Position numbers and translations under genes: made by a program. Source: Desulfurococcales archaeon ex4484_217_1 (GTDB lineage: Archaea; Thermoproteota; Thermoprotei_A; EX4484-217-1). Taken from it: a stretch of DNA of 6,299 nt. Below the pieces are notes generated by a model. That model saw only the letters and a program-made list of their open reading frames with translations, had not been told where the DNA came from and searched no databases. The stretch is from positions 1 to 6,299 of the forward strand of contig NJED01000026.1 in the NCBI GenBank assembly GCA_002254745.1. Direction: 5' to 3'. Position 1 is the stretch's first letter. Every line of letters starts with the position of its first letter. This document shows positions 1 through 4,776 of the stretch, piece after piece.

Positions 1-657
1 CCTACGATAGAAAAAATACTTGATACCGTATGTGACATCCTACTAAGGAAGCATGATTATGCTTCTAGAGCTGAAGTTATAGCTAGAACAACATACTTTT
101 ATGAGGAAGACTTTTTAGGCCATCCATCTAATGAAGCAGCTGATTTAGAAATAAAAGTTGCCAAAACCCGCGAAGGAGAAGTAACTTATACGGTTAAAGT
201 CTCATTACTTGGTATGACTGTTTGCCCATGTGCACAAGAAACGTATAGGAGCATAGAAAAGACACTATCTAATCCTCCGCCTTCACACGCACAAAGAGCC
301 AAATTATCAATAGCTGTTACTACGAAAGGGGCCTTTATTAGGCTGGAAAGATTAATAGATGCTGCTAGAAAATCATTTTCATCACCCACTGTAAGTATAC
401 TTAAGAGGTACGATGAGTACAGACTTGTAAAGTATGCTTTCCAGCATCCGAAATTTGTGGAGGACGTAGCAAGAGCTGCGCTAATAAACCTCTATGAAGT
501 ATTGAAAGGCAAAGTACCGGGGGACTCCATAGTTGAGGTGGAAGTAGTTAGTTATGAAAGCATTCATCCCCATGATGCCTACGCTCACGCGAAAATGAGT
601 TTTGAACAGTTGGAAAACGAAATTAAGGAAGCTCTCAGTAAAAGGGTTTACCTGTAA
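1..657 (+). CDS. mptA: GTP cyclohydrolase MptA (archaeal GCYH-IB / FolE2-like), 5'-truncated by window edge
   Basis: The enzyme opens GTP to a 7,8-dihydroneopterin cyclic phosphate, the first pterin step of tetrahydromethanopterin-type coenzyme synthesis in the archaeal cytoplasm. The reading frame is open from base 1, so the gene enters from the left: 218 codons are present, and against a family length of about 300 residues roughly the first third is missing. Visible family motifs are YASRAEV (visible codons 20-26), GMTVCPCAQE (71-80), SHAQRA (94-99), the PTVSILKRYDEY segment (about 130-141) and ESIHPHDAYA (about 186-195). The Cys of the CPC motif and the His of SHAQR are the likely Fe(II)/Zn ligands, by analogy with the FolE2/GCYH-IB family. 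An internal ATG at 214 lies inside the conserved GMTVCPC motif and is not the start. The stop (655-657) overlaps the convergent RFAP synthase gene. Neighbouring pterin genes favour MptA over a folate-type FolE2. Confidence 0.93.
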   Translation, partial: PTIEKILDTVCDILLRKHDYASRAEVIARTTYFYEEDFLGHPSNEAADLEIKVAKTREGEVTYTVKVSLLGMTVCPCAQETYRSIEKTLSNPPPSHAQRAKLSIAVTTKGAFIRLERLIDAARKSFSSPTVSILKRYDEYRLVKYAFQHPKFVEDVARAALINLYEVLKGKVPGDSIVEVEVVSYESIHPHDAYAHAKMSFEQLENEIKEALSKRVYL

Positions 658-1631
658 ATTATTTTAGCACCACTATTTCTAACGTTTACAATATAGTATT
701 CTGCTTCGTAACCCTTCCTTTCCATGTCCTTTCTTGTTCTTTCCAATACCTTTCTCGCTTTTCTCAAACCCAAAACTATACCGTACGCTGTTGGCCCCCA
801 ACTACTTTGACCTGCACCTAAGGCTCCATGCTTAAGCATGGAGTTTATAGCATACTCTGTTTCTTCACAGCAAAATATTCCTCCCTGGTATTTAGCAAAA
901 TACGAGCCAGTAAGAATTTGAATCTTAGTTACTGCTTTTCCAAATTCAGCGGCGTCGTTTCTGGCTAATGACGGTAAAAGGTGAATTAGCATTGTTTTCC
1001 ATAGTTCTACTTGTAAATCTTTTTGCGCAGGCTCTGGTGCAGTTAGTATTGTTTTCTCTTCTCTTTCACTTAACCCGTGAATACCCTTGGGAATAATTAC
1101 TAAAAATAACCAGTTTCTAGGTATGCTTTTCCTAAAAATAACATGCGGTAATTCTTCTACGGTTTTAGGAGGTTCTATGGTCTTCCCCTTCACTCTCCTT
1201 CCACTATCAACTATAAAACCTCCTTTTTCGAAGGCTGCAATACCTATACCTGAAACTGTTCCTCTACGTAGCTTTACTGCTAATTCTCTAATAGTGTAAT
1301 GTAAGCCGTACAGTACGTTAACGCCCTGCCCTATACCTAGCATTAACTGGGTTATTGAACCTAAACCTACATGCCTTGGTATAGCGTTTTCCACGATGAT
1401 CTTAACATTATATGAGCCTAGCATATCTATAGTTCTATGTACTTGTTTCTCCACATACTCCATGTTTGTCTTATTTTCAACACTCACTTTATCGCTCTTT
1501 ATAATGCTGACTTTAACTTTAGGGTAATTTATTGCAACACCTAAACTACCATATGCTATGTTTTCTGATAAAATATTGTAGAACCCTAAGTGAAGCCTTG
1601 CATTAGACTCTACAGTAACCATATTCTTCAA
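648..1631 (-). CDS. beta-ribofuranosylaminobenzene 5'-phosphate (RFAP) synthase
   Basis: RFAP synthase condenses PRPP with a para-substituted benzoate (4-aminobenzoate in classical assays, 4-hydroxybenzoate in later work), releasing CO2 and PPi. This makes the aryl-C-riboside half of methanopterin-type cofactors. The protein has 327 residues, the usual family size, and a GHMP-kinase-like fold. Signatures are SNARLHLGF (residues 9-17), the glycine-rich PRHVGLGSITQ (85-95), RRGTVSGIGIAAFEKGGF (122-139) and GAGQSSWGPTAYG (272-284), which together separate it from true GHMP kinases. The start drawn is a TTG at 1631 with a GGGAG Shine-Dalgarno four bases upstream. An ATG three codons later (1622) is the alternative; it fits the protein family but lies 13 bases from that site. 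Only 9 bases separate it from the upstream DHPS-like gene, so co-transcription is likely. Its last 10 bases overlap the mptA stop region. Some sources call this gene mptG. Confidence 0.93.
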   Translation of the reverse strand: MKNMVTVESNARLHLGFYNILSENIAYGSLGVAINYPKVKVSIIKSDKVSVENKTNMEYVEKQVHRTIDMLGSYNVKIIVENAIPRHVGLGSITQLMLGIGQGVNVLYGLHYTIRELAVKLRRGTVSGIGIAAFEKGGFIVDSGRRVKGKTIEPPKTVEELPHVIFRKSIPRNWLFLVIIPKGIHGLSEREEKTILTAPEPAQKDLQVELWKTMLIHLLPSLARNDAAEFGKAVTKIQILTGSYFAKYQGGIFCCEETEYAINSMLKHGALGAGQSSWGPTAYGIVLGLRKARKVLERTRKDMERKGYEAEYYIVNVRNSGAKIIYR

Positions 1632-1635
1632 TGTA

Positions 1636-1640
1636 CTCCC
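1636..1640 (-). promoter_or_regulatory. Shine-Dalgarno site for RFAP synthase
   Basis: GGGAG on the minus strand immediately follows the DHPS-like stop codon. It stands four bases before the TTG at 1631 and 13 before the ATG at 1622, favouring the TTG start. Confidence 0.5.
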
Positions 1641-3206
1641 TTACATTGTAACAGTCTTTCTCGTAAAGAGAGGCTTTTCCTGAATATAATTTTTACCTAT
1701 ACTTAAAGCTTCCTCCGCTTTAGCTAGTTCAATACCTAAATAGAATGCGTGTGACAGAGAAGATACAAGCCCTCTTCTCAGAATCTCGTCTCTTATAGCT
1801 CTCGCAGACTTACCCTTAATAAGTATTTTACCTTTCTTACCTATGTAGAGAGCTTCAATACATTCTTCATCGTGGTTAACTCTTATCTTGAAAACTCCTA
1901 GCGGGTCAAGTTCATATTCTACTTCTTTTTCAGCGGCCTCAACAACGGTTGCTCCCTCGATTTCCAGTGGTGTTTCTACTTTCCTTTTATCTTTAAGTAT
2001 TAGCAAGTCTATGCCTAAATCTTTAGGCGGGGATTTCTTAAGCCATGCAAGTGTAGCCATTTTAGAGGCTATGGACGTTTCTAATGTTGAGTACTGTGCT
2101 TTAGGGCTCTTCTCAACAACAAGAACTATGCTTACACCTAGTTCCATAGCCAACATAACCATTAATGCGTTGGAACCCACAGTATCTGCATCCAGTAATT
2201 CAACTACGTTCCCAATACCCATTAACATAGGTATGTCTGTGTTTTTCACTTTAAACATATAATATGCCAGGAGAGACTGGAAAGTACTTGCTGAGTTTAT
2301 TGGATCCAGTATTGGGTCGGCAATAATCTTCTTAACACCTAGTCTTGAAGCTTCGCTGATGTTTGCTTCTAGTAACTTAAGCTTTTCTTGGGCAGTTTTC
2401 GGTGTAATACTGCTTCTTGAATCGTAAGCTATAACTACTGAAGGTACATCCTCAACATACTTAGCTACTTTCTCTATGTTCCCTGCTTCTAAACTTAGAA
2501 CCATGTCTGCTCCTGCTTCAATTCCTGCAATAATTTCGCTAGGAATAATAGAATCAACAGCTACGGGTACTTCTACTTCTTTTTTGAGAAACCTAATTAT
2601 CTCTCTTACCTTCTCAGGTCTTGAAATACCTGCTTCAAAGCCTATGCTTAAAATTTCAGCTCCTTCACCTATGAGCTTATTTGCTCTACTAAGCAAATCC
2701 TCCCTAGATAAGGCATGTGCTTCAGTTATTTCAGCCATAACACGTATTGGCGGAGGATTTACGGGTACAATAATATTTCCTATAATTAAATGCTCTTTTT
2801 CAATAAGAGACTTCTCTAAAGACTCAAGCATTTCCCTAGAGGCTGTTCTAAGCTCAGACTCTAAGACCTTATCTGCTGGCGTATCGGGAGACAGTTTAGA
2901 CATTTTTTCTAAGCTCAAAACCAAAGGTAAATCTGATGCTTGTAAAGGACCTTTAACTGTTTTTACACCTAATGTTTCCTCAATAATTTTAGCTGAACCC
3001 ATTGAAGCACCGGGTATCATTATTAAATCGTACTTTCTACAATCCACACCTAGTTTCTTAAGGTATGTAGCTATAAGTTCGGTATTGGCAAGAGCAGCTA
3101 CGGTTATAGGTAGTGCAACTACATCTACTTCATGGGGTAAGGGTTTTTTCAATACCTTTCTAATTATGGGTTCAGCTAACTTGCCTGTGACTACGAGTAT
3201 TCTCAA
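1641..3206 (-). CDS. Dihydropteroate synthase-like protein (archaeal DHPS-related, TIGR00284-type, three domains)
   Basis: The protein has 521 residues in three parts. Residues 1-140 form an N-terminal alpha/beta domain beginning MRILVVTGKLAEPIIRK. Residues about 155-390 form a TIM barrel of the pterin-binding type, with AVDSIIPSEI (216-225), IIADPILDP (294-302) and MGIGNVVELLDADTVGSN (329-346). A C-terminal domain (432-512) has DPLGVFKIRV, SHAFYLGIELAKAEEAL and NYIQEKPLF, resembling DUF4346. The canonical DHPS opening motif with TPDSF is absent; that position reads IRVMAEITEAHA (154-165). By family and by position between mptE and RFAP synthase, the inferred role is joining hydroxymethyl-dihydropterin diphosphate to RFAP, but this activity is inference. 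The start is TTG at 3206: no ATG or GTG lies in frame before the upstream stop, and the N-terminus matches the family. The only nearby ribosome-binding match is a weak GGTG ten bases upstream. Fifty-three bases separate it from mptE. Confidence 0.9.
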   Translation of the reverse strand: MRILVVTGKLAEPIIRKVLKKPLPHEVDVVALPITVAALANTELIATYLKKLGVDCRKYDLIMIPGASMGSAKIIEETLGVKTVKGPLQASDLPLVLSLEKMSKLSPDTPADKVLESELRTASREMLESLEKSLIEKEHLIIGNIIVPVNPPPIRVMAEITEAHALSREDLLSRANKLIGEGAEILSIGFEAGISRPEKVREIIRFLKKEVEVPVAVDSIIPSEIIAGIEAGADMVLSLEAGNIEKVAKYVEDVPSVVIAYDSRSSITPKTAQEKLKLLEANISEASRLGVKKIIADPILDPINSASTFQSLLAYYMFKVKNTDIPMLMGIGNVVELLDADTVGSNALMVMLAMELGVSIVLVVEKSPKAQYSTLETSIASKMATLAWLKKSPPKDLGIDLLILKDKRKVETPLEIEGATVVEAAEKEVEYELDPLGVFKIRVNHDEECIEALYIGKKGKILIKGKSARAIRDEILRRGLVSSLSHAFYLGIELAKAEEALSIGKNYIQEKPLFTRKTVTM

Positions 3207-3233
3207 ACCAGGTACACACCCATAGGTATCGAG

Positions 3234-3243
3234 TATATTTTAA
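3234..3243 (-). promoter_or_regulatory. Possible weak internal TATA box before the DHPS-like gene
   Basis: TTAAAATATA on the minus strand in the 53-base gap between mptE and the DHPS-like gene. The spacing would put a transcription start near 3213, just before the TTG at 3206. AT-rich sequence makes chance matches likely, so read-through from the padR promoter may be the only source of transcript. Confidence 0.3.
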
Positions 3244-3259
3244 CATACTTCAGCGTTTT

Positions 3260-4048
3260 TTAATTCTTTCCTATGATGCTGCCAAGACTATCATATTTTA
3301 TCTCCAATACATACTTTATATTTTCAACATTTCGAGGTGCAATATAAATTTCTACTTTATCTTTGAACTTTCCTGCAGCTTTTTCAATAAGTTCTTTAGC
3401 TATCAGAAATTTTTTCCTCTTCACATCCCATATTTTAACATTTTTCTTAAGCCAAGGTTTCGAATATTTGCCAACAATATCTCCGAAATCCATACCGAAC
3501 ATTACTATTTTCCTCGCACCAAAATATAATGCTAAATATAGTGCCCTGTCACCATCGGTGAATCCTCCAAAATTCACTAAGCTACCCCATGGAATAAGCT
3601 GTGTTGTACCTATAACATTTCCTTTAAATTTGGGAACATATTTTAATATGTTTAAAATATTGTCTCCATGACCATGAACAACAATTACACTGCCTCTCCT
3701 CAGAGCCTCTTCAATTGCCTCTATGTTTCCATCTAAATCGGTAACAACAATATGGGGAAGAATGCTGTTTTTAAGTAGGAACTCTGTAGCTCCATTAGCG
3801 GAAATGAACGTAACTGAACTGTAGAAATATTTTATTTCGTAAATACTTTCTTCAAGTGAAGGACCTGCTCCAAATATAAAAACAGTTTTATTACATATTA
3901 GATCAGTTAGTTTTTTAAGTATTAGTTCTCTCCAGGGTCCAGGTATTATGTCGTTTAAAATTCCTGAGGAGTAGTAATCATTTAAAGAATTTATTCTAAG
4001 GTTTTTCAAAACTATACCGAAATATTGGTATGCTAGGTCTTTAACCAT
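3260..4048 (-). CDS. mptE: 6-hydroxymethyl-7,8-dihydropterin diphosphokinase MptE (DUF115 / COG1634 family)
   Basis: MptE transfers diphosphate from ATP to 6-hydroxymethyl-7,8-dihydropterin, activating it for coupling to the aryl half. It replaces bacterial FolK in archaea. The 262-residue protein has FIFGAGPSLE (57-66, nucleotide-binding loop), SANGA (83-87), PHIVVTDLDGN (98-108, with acidic residues likely to bind Mg-ATP), VHGHGDN (124-130), NFGGFTDGDRAL (159-170) and MFGMDFGD (183-190). These in this order are the MptE/DUF115 signature. The ATG at 4048 is the only usable start close to the upstream stop. A GAGGT site lies 13 bases upstream, somewhat far. The padR stop is only 19 bases upstream, suggesting one transcript. 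The related DUF115 enzymes of flagellin glycosylation are the main confusable family; the pterin neighbours decide for MptE. Confidence 0.9.
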   Translation of the reverse strand: MVKDLAYQYFGIVLKNLRINSLNDYYSSGILNDIIPGPWRELILKKLTDLICNKTVFIFGAGPSLEESIYEIKYFYSSVTFISANGATEFLLKNSILPHIVVTDLDGNIEAIEEALRRGSVIVVHGHGDNILNILKYVPKFKGNVIGTTQLIPWGSLVNFGGFTDGDRALYLALYFGARKIVMFGMDFGDIVGKYSKPWLKKNVKIWDVKRKKFLIAKELIEKAAGKFKDKVEIYIAPRNVENIKYVLEIKYDSLGSIIGKN

Positions 4049-4067
4049 AATAAGACCGTAGACCTCT

Positions 4068-4598
4068 TTACATTAAACGTTTAGCAGTATAGGTTATTTT
4101 TAACGTTTCTATGTGTTTTTCAAGATAATTGTTTACTTTTTGCAGAACAGTAATTACGTTTTTAATTCTTTCCCTAGCTTTCTCCATAATTTCTATTTTC
4201 TCCTTAACAGGAATTTCGCGGCTAAATAGTAGCAATTTAGCTATATATTCTTCGATGGGTGGGATATTTGCTTCCTCAATTATGTTTAATGCGGCAAGTT
4301 CTTTAAGTATCCAATGCCTTACAAATTTAACTAATTCAAAATGTTTCTCCATAGCCTCCTTAAGCATTCTCCTACCTTTGTCTGTTATTCTGTATATTTT
4401 TCTTCTTCTCCTAGAATCCCATTCACCTTCAATAAGACTTAGTCCCTCTAGTTCCCTTAAAGCAGGATATAGGCTACCAGCTTTAGGCGTAATTATTCCC
4501 AATGTTAAGTCCGTAATGTACTTGATTAACTGATACCCGTGCATAGGCCCTTTAGTTAGTGCGAAGAGTATCGCTAGCTTCAAGTATCCTTTCTTCAT
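4068..4598 (-). CDS. PadR-family transcriptional regulator
   Basis: This is a DNA-binding repressor of the PadR type, 176 residues from the chosen start. Residues 1-80 form the winged helix: KLAILFALTKGPMHGYQLIKYI (7-28, helix 1 and the HGY signature), PKAGSLYPALRELEGLSLIEGEW (38-60, recognition helix and start of wing) and RRRRKIYRITDKGRRML (63-79, wing strands). Residues 80-170 are helical, heptad-like and presumably the dimerisation arm. The start at 4598 (MKKGYLK) is preferred because GGAGGG lies five bases upstream and the N-terminus then has the usual PadR length. An in-frame ATG at 4643 would add 15 residues (MGESLSEITLLWREQ) but has no convincing ribosome-binding site. The gene diverges from the exporter-like gene at 4777, a common PadR arrangement, and is followed after 19 bases by mptE. 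The effector is unknown. Confidence 0.9.
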   Translation of the reverse strand: MKKGYLKLAILFALTKGPMHGYQLIKYITDLTLGIITPKAGSLYPALRELEGLSLIEGEWDSRRRRKIYRITDKGRRMLKEAMEKHFELVKFVRHWILKELAALNIIEEANIPPIEEYIAKLLLFSREIPVKEKIEIMEKARERIKNVITVLQKVNNYLEKHIETLKITYTAKRLM

Positions 4599-4603
4599 CT
4601 GTT

Positions 4604-4609
4604 CCCTCC
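4604..4609 (-). promoter_or_regulatory. Strong Shine-Dalgarno site deciding the padR start
   Basis: GGAGGG on the minus strand sits five bases before the ATG at 4598. It lies inside the open frame that begins at 4643, so it argues for initiation at the inner ATG. Confidence 0.7.
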
Positions 4610-4676
4610 ATAGCAGAGTGATTTCGCTAAGCGATTCTCCCATAGGCTTTACCGTGAAAAATATATCGGAAACCTA

Positions 4677-4684
4677 TATATAAA
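4677..4684 (-). promoter_or_regulatory. Archaeal TATA box for padR and the downstream pterin genes
   Basis: TTTATATA on the minus strand, within the left arm and centre of the inverted repeat. With usual archaeal spacing, transcription would begin near 4654-4658, leaving a leader of about 55-60 bases before the ATG at 4598. The AT-rich repeat offers more than one register, so the exact box is uncertain. Confidence 0.55.
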
Positions 4685-4688
4685 AAGC

Positions 4689-4696
4689 TTATATAT
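4689..4696 (+). promoter_or_regulatory. Archaeal TATA box for the exporter-like gene
   Basis: TTATATAT on the plus strand in the right arm of the inverted repeat. The predicted transcription start is near 4716-4720, giving a leader of about 60 bases to the TTG at 4777. The geometry mirrors that of the padR side. Confidence 0.55.
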
Positions 4697-4716
4697 AGTT
4701 TTCCGACACACTGTTA

Positions 4717-4752
4717 ATGACCAATGCTAAAGAGGACAAATTAGAACAGTAA
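4717..4752 (+). other. Possible 11-codon upstream reading frame in the exporter leader
   Basis: An ATG at 4717 opens the frame MTNAKEDKLEQ and ends at TAA 4750-4752. It lies at or next to the predicted transcription start, so if transcribed there it would be read leaderless. It is in the same frame as the exporter-like gene, separated from it by several stops (4750-4770). Its length is within chance expectation and nothing proves that it is translated. Confidence 0.2.
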
Positions 4753-4763
4753 TGATGATGACT

Positions 4764-4770
4764 AAGGTGA
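4764..4770 (+). promoter_or_regulatory. Shine-Dalgarno site for the exporter-like gene
   Basis: AAGGTGA, complementary to the 3' end of archaeal 16S rRNA, stands six bases before the TTG at 4777. It is the main reason for choosing that TTG as start, since no ATG lies in frame between the stop at 4768-4770 and the first membrane helix. Confidence 0.7.
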
Positions 4771-4776
4771 ATTATT

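Larger units (their letters stand above)
4666..4706. promoter_or_regulatory. 41-base imperfect inverted repeat, probable PadR operator
   Basis: The left arm, TCGGAAACCTATATATA (4666-4682), and the reverse complement of the right arm, 4690-4706, match at 16 of 17 positions around a 7-base centre (aaaagct, 4683-4689). The only mismatch is at arm position 8 (C against A). The repeat lies in the divergent promoter region between padR and the exporter-like gene and contains a TATA box on each strand. A dimeric repressor bound here would block both directions. That PadR is the binder is inferred from position; the repeat itself is seen directly. Confidence 0.7.

Noticed and set aside
186..389. 67-codon minus-strand frame inside mptA
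   Set aside because: It is antisense to the conserved CPC and SHAQR motif region of mptA and has no recognisable content.
658..700. T-rich stretch after mptA as a terminator
   Set aside because: Runs of T are short and interrupted and lie inside the coding sequence of RFAP synthase; the evidence is too weak to call.
2476..3225. A 249-codon plus-strand open frame, and shorter ones at 1087-1299, 1888-2262, 3363-3671 and 4129-4533
   Set aside because: They lie opposite well-supported genes with clear family motifs, have low-complexity Ser/Ile-rich translations and show no domain. They are shadows of the minus-strand genes.
1..4048. Reading the pterin cluster as proof of a methanogen
   Set aside because: The same genes occur in non-methanogenic archaea that use methanopterin-type carriers, and no methanogenesis gene is present here.
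4598..4643. padR start at ATG 4643, adding 15 residues
   Set aside because: No convincing ribosome-binding site precedes it, whereas GGAGGG stands five bases before the inner ATG at 4598, which gives a typical PadR N-terminus. It remains a possible alternative.
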